From Phytoseiulus persimilis (Eukaryota > Arthropoda > Arachnida > Mesostigmata > Phytoseiidae), in the NCBI GenBank assembly GCA_037576195.1, contig CM075102.1, positions 51,208,745-51,272,744 of the forward strand: DNA of 64,000 nucleotides. Direction: 5' to 3'. The notes under the pieces are model-generated. The model made no database searches, had not been told where the DNA came from, and saw only the letters and a list, made by a program, of their open reading frames with translations. Both the position numbers and the translations under genes were made by a program. Of this stretch, positions 12,881 to 25,619 are shown piece by piece (positions within the stretch are counted from its first letter, which is position 1; every line of letters begins with the position of its first letter).

Positions 12881-15800
12881 ATGAGTGGAAGGGGTGAAGG
12901 AGGCCGCGGAAGGGCCGGGCCCAGCGGTGCTGGTAGGGGTTTGGGTCTCGCAGGCAGGGGGAGGGGACTACGGGCGCAACCGCCTGCGCCATCTCCTGTG
13001 CCTTCGGAGACGCCCTCCGCACCAGATACACCCCCAACAGTGAAGCCCTCCGGACGAGGTCTCGCGCCGTCAGCAGGTCCGCCATCAGCGTTCCCGAGCG
13101 TTCCCCGCGTCGGCCGTGGCAGAGGCTTCGCCCAAAAGCAACAAACTCACGCTTCCGCAGCGAGTTCAATCGAAGCATCTCCGGCAGCAAGTTCCAGTGC
13201 AGCTCCGGCAGCGAGTTCCAGTGTTGCTCCGGCAGCGAGTTCCAGTGTTGCTCCGGCAGCAAGTTCCAGTGCACCTCCTCCCGCACCTGTTGTATCTCTC
13301 GGCGTTGACTTGGCTGACATAAACTTGGTGAGTAGAGCGAATTCGGAACCTCACCCGCTGTCGGCTACAGCTCAAGCCGAGTGAGGGTGGGTGGGTCTAT
13401 CAGTGGCTCGAAAGAACCGGGCCGGTTTCGCGTACGATCAAAAGACACGCTCGGGAATGGGGGAAGTGAGACGTAGAGACTGAGGCCACACGGTAACAAT
13501 GAGAAGTCCTACTTGAGTCACCGAGCCTGGGCATAATATAGACAGATGGACTACTCAAAGACTTTCCATCCTTATCCCCGTTGACTTCCTAATTTCTTCC
13601 AGGCGCTACCGGACATTCCGCTTTACAAACGACCAGCTAAAGGCACGAGAGGGAGAGAAATCGCTCTTGAATCGAATCTCTTCAAGATAGAATTGAAGAA
13701 CATGACGTGGTACAAATACGACGTTGAGATCTCGACGTCTCTAGAAAGCAAGGTAAGCAATTATATCTTCACGTTCAAGGTTCGGTCACTCGTCTCACTG
13801 TCTCAGTCGAGGTAATGTTGCATGGACCGCTCCGTTCTGACAATTGGGCATTAATCACTGCCTCCTCTATCTCTTTAGGTCGAGTTGAAAACAGCTGGCA
13901 AGCCAAACAGAGACAAAATACAGTCGAGGGCATTGAATCGAGAAATCATTGCCGAGCTCTTCCGGAAGCATCATAAAGAGCTCGAGGGGCACTGGCCAGC
14001 CTACGATGGTCGAAAAACGCTGATTTGCGCGAAGAAGTTTTTCGATACGCACGTTTTCACCGTGAGTGCATTTATCTGCATCCTACTCGAATTTGCTGAG
14101 TGAACGCCAATGTTCGCGGTAGAGCATGGCTGAGTGAGGCCCGGTGAGCATGATCGATTCCTTTTCGATTCTAGGTGGACCTTGTAGCGAACGAGCGCGG
14201 TCGGAGCAAACAATTCATCGTGAAACTGAGATGTACTCTTGATATCGACGTCGGTCAGGTCCAAATGTTCTATGAAAACAGAACCTGTCCCCTGAACCCA
14301 GAGGTTCTGCAAGCAGCGAATATCGTGATCGACTCGTCGCTCGGGAGGAACTACGTGGCGGTGAATCGAGCCTATTACGCTACGGATCGGACCCTTCGAA
14401 ATTCCCCATTGACTGGCGGGAAAGAACTTCGATCCGGGATTTATACATCGATGGTTTTCGCTGAATGGAAGCCTTTACTTGTAGTGGACAAATCGAACAC
14501 CGCATTCTACAAGGCCGGGGATCTCATTGCCTACATAAGCGACTTCATCAACGATGAGAGGAGAAACTTTCTGAATGTCGGTTTCAGTCGCGACAAGCAC
14601 CTTTTGTTGTCAAGAGACTTCAAAGGCGTGGTCGTACGACTCAAGCACGCCAAGAACAGGCGATGTGTCAAGGTTAGTGGTTTGTCACCGAGCTCAGCCA
14701 ACGAAACTGAGTTTCGGTTGAGTGACGGAACGCTCACGAACGTTGCTGCATATTTCAACGAGAGATACGGCCCGGAGTTCGGCCTTCTCAAGTATCCCAA
14801 TTTGCCCTGCGCGGTCGTCGTGCGTGCCAATGGAACGAAGACTGACTATTATCCTCTAGAAGTCTGCGAGATAAAAGAGGACCAGCCGTATAGGAGGAAA
14901 CTCAACCCTCTGCAGACCTCAAAAATGATCAAGGAATGCCAGGAACCGCCTCATCAGCGGATCCAGAAAGCGGTCGCGAATGTGCGAACCATCCTTCGAG
15001 ACTCGAGTCGTGTCCTATCACAACATGGAGTCACGATCAGCGAGAAGCCCATAACCACCACGGGACGGCAAATCGAAAGTCCGGCAATCAGAGTGAAGGA
15101 CCAGACCATTCCAGTCCGGGAAGGCAGATGGACGCAGTACGAGTTCCACGAGGGTGCGAAGCTGGGCCAATGGTGCGTTCTGGATTGTGCTGGAGTAGGC
15201 CAACTCAAGGTGCAGCTGGCCAAATCTATCGAAAGACTCTCTCAGAAAATGAGACTCCAGCAGGTCGGCGAGCCTCTCAGAATCCTTGATTGCAAGGGAA
15301 AGAGTGTGCACGATATTTTCAAAAATGTGAAAACGTTCCACAATGCCGCCAAGGGACCGATGATGGCCGTCATGATTCTTGGTCTGGAGCCTATCTACGC
15401 GCAGATAAAACGCCTCTCAGAGACAACCAAGGAATACGCGGACATCATCACTCAATGCGTCAAGGCTGAGAATCTGCAAAACCAAAAAAAGTTCAACGAT
15501 ACGTTCGTCAACAATCTGCTGAAGAAAATGAACGTCAAGTTGGGTGGCATTAACAATGCCATCGCAAGCATTCCCAAACGCTTCAAAGATGAAACCTTCA
15601 TCGTCATCGGAGCCGACGTGAGTCATCCCGGAGTTGGTGACTTGATGACTCCTTCCATCGCAGCGATTGTCGGCAGCTTGGACTATATCCCCTCGAAGTA
15701 CTGGACGGAAGTTCGCGTTCAAACGAATGAAAACAACAACCGGATCGAGTACATCAAAGACCTGAAGGAGGTGGCGAGGATTCTTCTGATAGAGCATCGC

Positions 15801-16430
15801 GCTCACACCCGCCAGCCACCAGCTCACATATACTACATTCGAGATGGCGTGTCCGAGGGACAGTTCGAGGAAGTTCGGCGTAGGGAAATCGGTGCCCTAC
15901 GCGACGCCTGCCGCAGTATGGGTAACGGGGAATATAGGCCAAATATGACAGTTCTCATCGCCCAGAAGCGCCATCACACTCGTTTCAACGTGATAAATAG
16001 AAACGACGGAACGAGGAGCGGAAATATCCCACCCGGGACCTACATAGATAGAGACGTCGTTCATCCTGTGAATTTCGATCTCTATATGTACAGTCATCAA
16101 GGACTCCTCGGTACCTCGAGACCAACACATTATCATCTCATTCATTCGGATGACAAGACATTCACAACAGATGATATCACCGAAATAATTTATCATCTGT
16201 GCCACTGTTACGCGAGAACTACGTCGTCTGTCTCCATCCCAGCACCCATCTATTATGCACATCTCGCTGCTTTCCGAGCGAAAGAACACGTCAAAGGGGA
16301 TCCGGATTTGGCTCTCAGTGATTCTCGGTCTATGTCATCGGGAGGCGACGGAGTGGTAGCGAACCTTTCCGAGTACCAAGCAACTTGCTCCGTGAATCCC
16401 AGGTTTCGCAACCGTCTGTACTATGCCTGA
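12881..16430 (+). CDS. AGO: Argonaute (Ago2-like, siRNA class), 4 exons
   Basis: Exons are 12881-13327, 13603-13752, 13879-14061 and 14175-16430, all phase 0 with good GT/AG sites, giving about 1011 residues. Residues 1-150 are a glycine/arginine-rich start followed by a 30-bp tandem repeat encoding PAASSSVA-type units. The ArgoN region begins in exon 2 (IPLYKRPAKGTRGREIALES). PAZ, MID and PIWI lie in the single long last exon. The catalytic tetrad is present: D741 (VIGADVSHPG), E785 (RIEYIKDL), D817 (YIRDGVSEGQF) and H956 (YYAHLAAF). Also seen are QKRHHTRF and the terminal RLYYA, equivalent to the usual YFA end. The protein should bind small guide RNAs and cleave complementary RNA in the cytoplasm. 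It is closer to siRNA/miRNA AGO proteins than to PIWI by motif wording; the Ago2-like assignment is inference. A poly(A) signal follows 65 bp after the stop. The start is the only ATG in frame before the GR-rich tract. Confidence 0.93.
13184..13285 (+). repeat. 30-bp coding minisatellite in Argonaute exon 1
   Basis: Roughly four tandem 30-bp copies built on CTCCGGCAGCGAGTTCCAGT encode the repeated peptide PAASSS(A/V)A. The period is a multiple of three, so copy-number changes keep frame. The antisense strand also stays open, which explains spurious frames there. Confidence 0.8.
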
Positions 16431-16494
16431 TTTCTCATCTGTTTTAATGCGTGGCTCAGCCGTTGTGGTGTGCTCCACAGCTTTGTTCAGAAGG

Positions 16495-16500
16495 AATAAA
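16495..16500 (+). terminator. Poly(A) signal of the Argonaute gene
   Basis: AATAAA lies 65 bp downstream of the Argonaute stop codon, in the expected orientation. Confidence 0.65.
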
Positions 16501-19500
16501 CCGCTCACTGAGCACGTGATGTTTACGGTTAGAATGTGCTTCCATATCCAGTTGATGGTGAAATTGTGCTGTAGGAGGAGATAGATGAAGGAGTGTGAGG
16601 ACCGCGAGAGTCTTGTAGGTCGTTGCGGTGCACAATTCAAATCATGAAACTTCTCCGTCTGCCGCCTGTGAAACCGGCAAATGTTTGGATTCCCGTTCTA
16701 TGTTTCAGGGAAATGCAGGTCTGAATAACGGGTCAGACTGGCATTTCTCGCGCTCTATGCTGTCTTCATTGTGGAGTCTAGTTAAGATTCGATGGAGTCG
16801 ATGGTTTTCGATCCGGTTGTTGTATCCTACCTCTTCCTACCCGAGATTCGTCAGGGCTTCGCACGTATCCATCACGCGCGTCCGACAGGTATCCAGGCAG
16901 GATGTGGAATTGCGGTGCGGGACAGATCCCAGAACTTTTGCTACGGAATATTGAGGGTACATTAATTCGTTTCAATTCAACAACTCCTTCATTCAAAGGA
17001 GGGGGGTCATGAAGGCAAGAGTGCTGTATACTCTGGGGTACATTATACAGAAGGTTTATGGCCTTGTAGAGGGGGGGGGGGGGCATCTAGATAAGGCGGA
17101 AGAGTTCCGTTGGTATACGGTTTTCGGCGAAGCCTGCGCTGACTCGCCAAGACCAGGTGTTTTTTACAGTGTCCCTGCGAGGGAGAGCCTCGAGACGGAC
17201 CATGTGGCCGCTGCGGCGGTTAGTTGAGGTCACGACGAAACATTTATCACAAAGTCCGAGCGCAAGCAGACGACAGAGCGTTCCCCAGTCTTGTTTCCCG
17301 AGGAGGGGGATGATGGGTGGTAGCATTGAAATTGCTTAGTCTTTTCGAAGATAGCACCGCTATCTCAGTCGCCGAAGGAAGAGTTCTTCGACAGATTCAA
17401 TGGACTCGCGCAAGTATGAATGGTTGGGAAACTACGCTGGAGCACAATACAACAGCTTGGGTACAATGGGAGAGCTATAAAGCCGTAGGTGAGGTTCCGG
17501 TGACTTGATCATGAAACATCTGAATATACAGTTGACTGGGGTTTTCGCCGGGCTCACAACATTCAAAATATGGTCGCTGGAATCGAGTTGAACGGAAAAA
17601 TGACTCCGAGGTCCCTGACAAATTGAACTACAGGTAGTGGGTCGTCCGCGATTTTAAGATCGCAGCTGAAGCGTCGGAGGCGGCCTTTGGGAGTACAACA
17701 CATTTCGAGGTAGACAGTTGCATTTGGTTATTGGCGCATCATCGAACGACGCCATCGATGCCGGATTGGAGAGATTGACGATTCTCGGGGCTGTCAGCAG
17801 GCCCGGAAAGTTACAAATCATCGGCATATAAAAGATATCGGACGTTATCAGGTATGTAGGAACCTATGTCTAGTCCAAAAATCACGCAGAGGAGGGGTGA
17901 GAAAGTTCCTCCTTGGGGGAGCCCCGAGTTGGCTTATTTCGGAGTTGAAACGATGTCTCCAACCTTGTCAAGGAATGTGCGCTCATCGAGATAGCTGCGA
18001 CGCTAGTCCACCGTCGTTGAGTTCAGCCCGATTCCAAACATCTTCTCGCAACATTATCCCATTTCAACCGCCTTTTCGGACTCCATATTCTACTTTGGAG
18101 TCCCATTCTCTGTGAGGAAAACTTGGTTTGTAAGCGGAATATTCCAACACTCCGAACTCCGAAGATTGCAAAATCTTGTATGGCTCCTTTCATGTCGTTG
18201 CTACTCTTTGAGGTAGCCAGGGGGGGGGGGGGGAGCAGGCTTTAGCCCCTCTTTCGCCCTCCTCCTCCCCCCACCTTATCTTGGCTCTGTTGTCGTTGAC
18301 AAGCCGATCCAACCGATCTCATTGGAGTCCATAGATAGAAGGATTTCATAGTGAATGGTTTGGGAGGAGATAAGGCAAACGTTTCTTCAGGGTATCACAG
18401 AACGCGTGAGAGGTAGGCGGATGCAAAAACATCAGGCTCAGCTGGAAGTCTCGTATTTTCGAAAGTGCTCCCCCTCTCCTCTTAGGTACGCCACTGTATC
18501 CAGGTGTCTTGAGCGCCAGGCTCCGGAAGTATTTACTAGAAGGAGGGGGGAAACATGAGATTATTATCTGGAAATTGCATTCTCATGATCGCACGCAACG
18601 ACGATTTCTGGGATGACTCCAGGTTTTTTGGAAGGAACTTAATTAGGTGTAGTTTACAGCAATTCCCGTTCCAAGATGCCGTGGATTCTCATCTCATTTA
18701 CTGGTCAACGTGTTTGACTTTCATATTGCGACGAGAGTGATCGTCTGATTCATTCAACCCAACTCAACGCAGTCCCGGTTCAAAGATGAGAGTGGGCTAC
18801 TCCAACCCTGTACAAGGACGTGAGTAATATCGGTGTTTCGTTTTCGCTGGAATCGTTGAGACTCTGAGAGGCATCGAATTCATCCTCAATCTCGAATCTA
18901 TCGGATTCGTGTAGAAAAATTCACTCTGCGTCGGTCGACAGCAGATGGGGCTCACCGTTCTTTCATTGTGCTATTCTGCTGTTTGTCCTGGACTCCAAGA
19001 TGCACCGCTGCGAAACGTTCAGCACCGATCCTTGACACCTCTGCGAACAGCCTCCCGCGACTTGAATGAGACTCACGCTTATCCACTTTTTCCTGCCGAG
19101 AGCCTGAGTGTTGGTCTGGCGGTATGCTCAGGTGAGAGAAAATAACACTCCACATTCGGATAGTTTGAATCAGATCAAGAACTTTCCGCCATGAAACTTC
19201 GAGGAAGACGAATGCGTGAACTTCGTGCCGTTAGGTGGAACGCACTCCTCGACCGATTCTACTGTTCGCCCTCAGAACCAATATACGGTCCAGCTTTCAG
19301 CACGATGAAAATCGCGGGTCGGACCACTTTTCGCAGAGTCATGTCATAGCTGAAAGAAGGAAGAGGAAGGAGATTCTAGACCTAATCCGACTACCCTATG
19401 TAGTTGGGTCAACTACCGCTTCCCGATTCGCGGAAGTCGCGGATATTGGGGCTGCAATCCTTTCAGCTGGGTAAAAGAGTGGGGTGCAGACCCCTTCCCC

Positions 19501-21767
19501 CCCTTCGATAAATGAAAGTTGACGACGGAACCCGGTAAAGCACTGATGTAATCTGGCCCTGTCCAGACGTTTCCCTTGTCACGTCTCAGAGGGATTCCGA
19601 CTTTCAGACACTCTGTGATGAGGATTTGAATTTGAAGTTGGAGATCTCGGAAGGCGCGAGAACACCAGATCAGGACTCTGAAGCTTGGTCTCGGCCTCGA
19701 TCCTGAAGCTGATCACCATTCCAAGGCAGCGATAGGATCTTCCAGGTCTTTCGGGCATTTCGAACATTGAACCCGGCGAACAGATCCGAACTAAACGACA
19801 AGTAAACCAAGCCCTACGTCTCTCGGCAAACTCTCTCGATGGTTCGGAACGGAGGGGAAATCGCCGTTTTCCTCTCCTTAACGGTCTCTCCTTTTGATTC
19901 GTTCCGCACTCACGCCTCACGAATAACCTCGCAATCATGGATAACGATAATGGATATCACTCCAAGTAACTCCTCCGCCCTCTTCCTAGACACGAAGTTC
20001 CTGAAGCTGGCTCCGCGATACGGGCAAGGGAGTACGGACCATCCCGAAACTGCGGCTTCGAGTCGAGTTCCGCAAAGGAATCGGATGGTGATCCGATAGG
20101 CCCTGTGAACGTTACACGTGCGTCCGTTGATGGATCTGAGCGGCAAGTTCCGATTCGCCAGCGTTTCGTACCGAGTTACTAATTCATGAAATCGTTTTAT
20201 GTCCCTGCCACCTGGACCTATGGCCCTGTATTTCCTTAACTAATTCTAATAGGTCCTTCCCCATTCGATGCCAGAGCAGCAACTACTCGCCTGTATCGGC
20301 TCCGTTTTGTCGCAGATGTCAGATCTCGTCAAGGTGCCCTAGCGTATAAATTAGGTTGTCGTGCCCTGCACAGCCGCTGCTTCTGCTGCCGTTGCTTCTG
20401 CTTCGCCAGTGATGCTGCTGCTGCCACTGCAAAAGTGCCACTTGCCTTGATCAAACCGGGTTTCTCAAGTCAAGCAAACATCTGGCAATACACCTACTGT
20501 CGAAATGAGCTGGTGGAGCAACTATGAGGACACTCGACAGGAAAATATTGGAATGCTTTGGTTCCACTTCCAGTTTCGGACTCGACTGACCCAGCTTGAC
20601 TGCAGGTTTCTCCATCGGAACGATATCCGATGGGTAGGTAGGATCTGCCAAGAGGGTTATCTGAGGAGATCCGATCGCTTCATTCAGAGTTCCCAACTCG
20701 GGACGCCTTCGCGTCTGTGAGTGCGATCATCGTCTGAAACGGTTAAAAAACTGGGTCGGAAGTTACAGACAGCTTTTCGCCGCTTCGCCACTTAATGAGA
20801 GAACTCATTCATGATGACCGTGCTGCATTCCTCGTTGTTTCCGTTCGCTACTGGTATGGTCCGTAACGAGCTTTTCCCACGACCTCCCGTCCACCGTTTT
20901 CATTATGATGTGCGCAACCCCAATGACATCCAAATGCACTGTGAACTCCATGTTCGACGATAGTCGAGCGTGGAGAAATGAGAGTCTTGACGCCCTAAAA
21001 TCTGGAATCCGTTGGCAACTCAGCTCTTCGTTTTCATTTGTCATAGCGGGCCGTGACCGAAGGGAGGAATCGACGATTCTCGTGAACTTCGCCCACGATT
21101 CCAGGTCCCAACTGGTCGCGAGAGCTGCGTTGACGTACTAAGCATGAGTGAAAATGTAACAGAGCTCCACAGAATGTAGGGACCTGAGCTGGCTCAACAT
21201 GAATGATGCCCTGATTTTTTCGAAACATCCCGAGACTTCTCAGAGACGTTCCGAGAAATTGTGAGAACCAGGGTGATTCACAAAGTTTTCTTATCGTTGA
21301 ACGGAACCCCTCCCGCGATTAGTCATCATCCTGGAACAGGCGAATCAACGGTTTACTTCAGAGAACCAGAGAAACCCCAACCAGAATGACATACGGGACT
21401 CCTCGACTTGAGAATGCAAAGCTCCAGCCGGGTATTAGAATCGTCATGACAATTTGCCGTCTAGGGACTTTATCGAGCCCATGATCTCCAGGACAGCGGG
21501 GGGTGAATTGATCATGATCATTAAGATGATTGTCAAACTCCCCCCGGCGCTGAGGCCAAAAGAAAGAGGAGCTCCCTGGTCGAAGGACGAGGTCCAACGG
21601 AGACTTCAGAGAGCGGAAGAGCATAGAGACACTCCAGATGATTATTAGCTATGGACTACGGTTCGTTCCTCAGGCTCGGCGCGAGCTGTGTTCTCCCTTG
21701 CTTGACTCCCATGAGGACTCAAAGAAAGAAACGCATCACAACCAAGAATAAACTTCAACAATTCAAC
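16501..21767. other. Gap with low-complexity DNA, no supported gene
   Basis: Homopolymer G tracts occur at about 17071-17082 and 18221-18234. Minus-strand frames at 19579-20146 (with a plausible GTGAGT donor), 20451-20696 and 20805-21137 look mildly coding but have no recognisable domain, and the last is also open on the plus strand. A CTG/CTT-rich low-complexity patch lies at 20376-20440. None is strong enough to call as a gene. Confidence 0.4.
18205..18494. mobile_element. Probable hAT-type MITE remnant
   Basis: The left side reads GTAGCCAGGGG followed by a long G run. The right side ends CTTAGGTACGCCACTG, whose reverse complement starts CAGTGGCGTA, a common hAT-type terminus. The left terminus is degenerate and no matching 8-bp target duplication is visible. 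About 60 bp inside it (18362-18421) recur at 52471-52525. Confidence 0.4.
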
Positions 21768-21773
21768 TTTATT
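21768..21773 (-). terminator. Poly(A) signal of the SLC17-like gene
   Basis: TTTATT on the plus strand (AATAAA on the minus strand) lies about 40 bp downstream of the transporter stop codon. Confidence 0.65.
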
Positions 21774-21813
21774 GACCTATTGAGCACCGAACGAGGAGGC
21801 CTGCATCGCTTCG

Positions 21814-23382
21814 CTATCCCTTGCTAGGCTCTTCGCCTTCGATGATTTTCTTTGCCAAGCCCCACGGTTGCACTTCGGCGCTCGCGAAAGCTTGGAAAAA
21901 TACACCACAGATAATGCCAACGGCACCGGTGATATAAAAGCTGTAGCTCCACATCAGAGTCGAGTTCTCTTCATTGGTCAGCGCTCCGGTAATGTAGGGA
22001 ACCAGGATTCCACTGAAACTCCCCAAACTCACGCTCATTCCGAACACTGTCCCAGCGAAATCTGGCGCCATATCGATCGGAATAGCGTAGCATCCCGCTT
22101 CGGAAATACCCCTGATCGCTCCCGCGACGATGAAAAGTGCCAAGCTCAGCATGCTGTTGCATCCCGCGATCGCGACGACCAAACATATAATCACGGAGGG
22201 TACGAATAGCGAAATCGCGTTGAACAATTTCCGAACGCCCGTCACAGACATCCATTCCTTGCGTCTGAGGGTGTCGGCCAGCGGGCCCGCGATCGAGCCC
22301 GCCAATATAGCTCCAATGTATGGCAATGCCGAGTAGAAACCATTGCTCTTGATGTCGAAACCCAGAACGGTCCCAAGGTAAGTTGGCAGTAAGGTGACGA
22401 GCGTGAATTGTAGCCATAAGGTTCCGAACAGGGCTACATGACTCGCCCAAGCTGGCCATGATGTCAATATTTGCTTCCACGGGGTTTCAGCTCCGTGCGT
22501 TGGCTTTTGATCGCCCAAGTCGTCCAGGATGAGATCGAGTTCTTCTTTAGATATCAAGAAATGCTGCTCGGGAGAGTTTGAAGTGAAAATGAACCAGATT
22601 ATCGCCCACACTACGGTGAACGCGCCGAACACGTAAAATATGGAGGGCCAACCCCATTGACTGGCGGCCAGCTCACCCGACACGAACATTCCCACAACGA
22701 CTCCACAGAAGCCGCCCACGTGTATCAAGCTGACGGCCGTGGTTCTCTGATTTTTCGGTATCCAATTGGCAATCTGAGTCTCGATGGCAGGGTAGGTGAC
22801 ACCTTCTCCAAGGCCCTGGAGGACACGGATGATAATGAGGCCTACGTGACCGTAATTCTCAGTCACGACTGGAATCAGGAGACCTAGAAGCGCTGTGACA
22901 AGGGTCCCGCCTCCGAATAACCACTTGGCGCCGAACTTCTCCGCCATAGTCCCTCCCGGTATCGGGGTGAAGACGTAGCCCCAATAAAACGCTCCGAGAA
23001 CGAGACCTTGCGTCACTGGGTCCCAAACGTAGGGACCGTCCTCGTTCTTCTTTTTGTGGTGATCTGATTCGCTCCAGGTGCCGTTCGCGTCCAACATGGT
23101 CTCGTGGAGTCCGGCCTTGTCCGATACCATACAGTCGCTCTTTTTCGTTTCTTTGTGAACGGCGGTTTGGTTGACCATGGACACAATGGCGACATTCAAG
23201 TTGACACGCATCCCGTAGACACTCATGAGTCCCACGAAACCGAGGAAAATCAACACATATCGATATTGGATGAAACTTGTCGCTCTCCGAGAGGGTTTTT
23301 GGGAAAACTGCGGAGCTGGTGACGCGGAATTCAGAGGGTTCGGGAGGCCTCCGAAGGCGCCGCTCAGCGTCGCGCGATTCAT
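21814..23382 (-). CDS. SLC17 family anion transporter (sialin / VGLUT-like), single exon
   Basis: One uninterrupted frame of 522 residues has the major facilitator layout. There is a cytosolic N-terminus, a first membrane segment near residues 42-68 (YVLIFLGFVGLMSVYGMRVN), and a long first luminal loop with two N-glycosylation sequons (NQT, NGT). About eleven further membrane segments follow. SLC17 hallmarks are visible: GGTMAEKFGAKWLFGGGT after TM2, and RVLQGLGEGVTYPAIE then NWIPKNQRTTA around TM4-5. The family moves organic anions (sialic acid, glutamate, phosphate or urate) across vesicle, lysosome or plasma membranes; the substrate cannot be told from sequence. Length is normal for the family and all twelve segments seem present. 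It has no introns although neighbouring genes have several, so it may be a functional retrocopy. No poly(A) tract or target duplication was seen to prove that. Confidence 0.9.
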   Translation of the reverse strand: MNRATLSGAFGGLPNPLNSASPAPQFSQKPSRRATSFIQYRYVLIFLGFVGLMSVYGMRVNLNVAIVSMVNQTAVHKETKKSDCMVSDKAGLHETMLDANGTWSESDHHKKKNEDGPYVWDPVTQGLVLGAFYWGYVFTPIPGGTMAEKFGAKWLFGGGTLVTALLGLLIPVVTENYGHVGLIIIRVLQGLGEGVTYPAIETQIANWIPKNQRTTAVSLIHVGGFCGVVVGMFVSGELAASQWGWPSIFYVFGAFTVVWAIIWFIFTSNSPEQHFLISKEELDLILDDLGDQKPTHGAETPWKQILTSWPAWASHVALFGTLWLQFTLVTLLPTYLGTVLGFDIKSNGFYSALPYIGAILAGSIAGPLADTLRRKEWMSVTGVRKLFNAISLFVPSVIICLVVAIAGCNSMLSLALFIVAGAIRGISEAGCYAIPIDMAPDFAGTVFGMSVSLGSFSGILVPYITGALTNEENSTLMWSYSFYITGAVGIICGVFFQAFASAEVQPWGLAKKIIEGEEPSKG

Positions 23383-25368
23383 CCCGAGCGGGCAATCCGA
23401 GAGAGGATTCCTTCGATCTGTTCAGCAAGCGACAGCGTTGGCTACAATCAACTTCGGCAAGTTGTAAGTGAACTCCTCTCTGCTCGCATAGTTCTGTTCC
23501 CAGAATGCAAGCGACGACCTTGATGGATAAGCGGTGAGAGATGACACCGAGGTTCCGCAAAGCGTTCTGATTGCCAGATGTTCTGATTCCTGTCAGCGGT
23601 AGTGATGGGTTAATAACCCTCGCTCGGATTTCCTCGCAGAAAGGAATCGTGAGCTAGGCCTCTCCTCGCGGTGAGCTGAATCAATGAAACCGATTCCACG
23701 ACGCAATTCGCTACGGACGCTAGTTCGATGGATGCTCTCCGGAAACATGGTTTGCATTGGGATTTTGTCCAAACGGGTCTGAATCCCGTTTTTACGTTTC
23801 GCGTTGTTCACCTCTCGACGATCCCCGGCAGGCATTCCAGAATTGCAGAGATGCAATACATATGGACCCAACCCTGTCGGATCTGAGTTCCGAATGCGTG
23901 TTGAGTTAGGGATGCGCAACCGTAGCCAGAACCCCGAAATCGTAAACGTGAATCACTCGAATTCTTACATAGTCAGTTTAGGAAAGGACTGAAAATTCCG
24001 ATCGTTCAATGAGCGTGAAAGCCGGCTTGGAACGATAGTACAATCAAAATAAGCGTCTTTGTCGAAACAATAAAAGGGTGGCGGCAAAATTTATGTATCG
24101 AAGCCGCATCGTCAGGTAGCGTGACGCCAAATCTGCCTTGCTGTCTGGGCACCCGTACAGGTCAACCTTCAAACACGCTTGGCCTGCTGCTGGCTCGACA
24201 GTCCGGAATAATCACCCGAATACGTGCGTATGCTGGGCACGTTCTAAGGACCATTTGCTGGTCAGGACGACCCACTTTGTAGTGGTCTAAACATACATTG
24301 AAAACTATACGATGGCAGGTCAGACACTCAGCATAAATCTCACTCTACGACTGGTCCCACTCGGAATAATATCGACCTTGGGATCATCGAGGACATCTTC
24401 TCAACTCCTGTGAGACTGACTACGATGAGTGCCACGAGACGAGTGATGGCTGGCTCTCCGCTCGACACCAACTCTGAGGAGCGCATGAGTCCTTTCTTAT
24501 ATAGCTCGATTGTTGAGGAGCTCATATCCAAGCCGCCATGCTCTTTCTCGACAATGTTAGCGAAGACGCTCTAGTCTATGTTTCGTAGATTATCGCGCGA
24601 CGTCTTCTATCTTTGGACGCACTATTGTGGACTCGATCAGCGCTGCATTATCAAAGCATCGTTTTCTCTTTCTCACACCAGTCTTCTCGGACAGTAGTGT
24701 TGGCCTAGTAAGGGATCCATGTTTAATTTGATGATTGTCTCGGTTCTGCAAGGAAGCTACACGTTGTGATTCAGCGAGCGTTCTGCATCGGTTTTGTTCG
24801 AACTCTTGTTCTATTGCCCGTGAGTGATCCAAGCATGCATCCCCGACGCGCGCTTGCGCAACAGCGCACTTCGAAATTCGTCAGGATGGCTTCCATATGG
24901 GCTTTTGAGGGGCTTCCTCCTGAAAACTTTCTTCACACTCGGAGTTATATGTTGTCGCAGAGAAAGAGCGAGACGCAACGCAGCACTCCGGTGACTGTCT
25001 GCTGAGCCTGGATCCGGAATATCACGGCGACCACGCACGTGGAAGCACCGAAGAGAGAGAATAATAATCGACTTCTCCCCGATCGAAATGGTTTCCACAC
25101 TCAAAAATACCTACTCCTGAAAATCTCGTTGGGATCGAGCCCGCTCGCGCTGAACCCCCGAACCTTCGGGAGATGAACCGTTGGATGCTTGTCCGCTCTC
25201 AGATTCACACACATCATAGACCACACAGTTTCGCTGAAAATCTCCGGAGTGACGCACTTTGAACACAATTCGAGGGGGCTGCCCCCTGTCAATGGACATC
25301 GGTTCGCTCATCGCCAAAGGACCGCACCCGTGACGGAATCTCCACCTGGATTGTAGAGGCTGGGGAGA
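23383..25368. other. Gap, no supported gene
   Basis: Upstream of the transporter there are only short frames. Minus-strand frames at 24340-24531, 24590-24832 and 24811-25104 have charged, coding-like composition but no family resemblance, and they are not joined by obvious splice sites. AATAAA at about 24069 on the plus strand has no gene to go with it. Confidence 0.4.
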
Positions 25369-25376
25369 CACTAGGT

Positions 25377-25619
25377 CAGTGGTTCTCAAAGTTGTCGATA
25401 TCGACCCTGGGGGCCCTGGGGGTCGACGGTCGACCCCCAGGAGGTCGATGGCCGATCTCCGGTTTACAGAGGTGATGCCGGGAAGGATTTGACCATACTT
25501 CTTGGCGTCCACGTAGGTGAATCAAGGGGTCGACGGTCGATCCCCGGGGGACGGCAGTCCATAAACTTCAACGAAGTCGCTTAAGGGGTCGATGGGTCAG
25601 TGGAGTTTGAGAACCACTG
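25377..25619. mobile_element. hAT-type MITE with intact 8-bp target site duplication
   Basis: The element begins CAGTGGTTCTCAAA and ends TTTGAGAACCACTG, inverted termini of at least 14 bp of the widespread hAT form. It is flanked by a perfect direct repeat CACTAGGT (25369-25376 and 25620-25627). The 243-bp interior is rich in GGTCGACGGTCGA-like motifs and has no coding capacity. The perfect duplication suggests a fairly recent insertion. Confidence 0.9.

Noticed and set aside
22859-23560. Second long minus-strand frame over the SLC17 gene (233 codons)
   Set aside because: It is a shadow of the transporter's coding sequence in another frame, arginine-rich and without family similarity.
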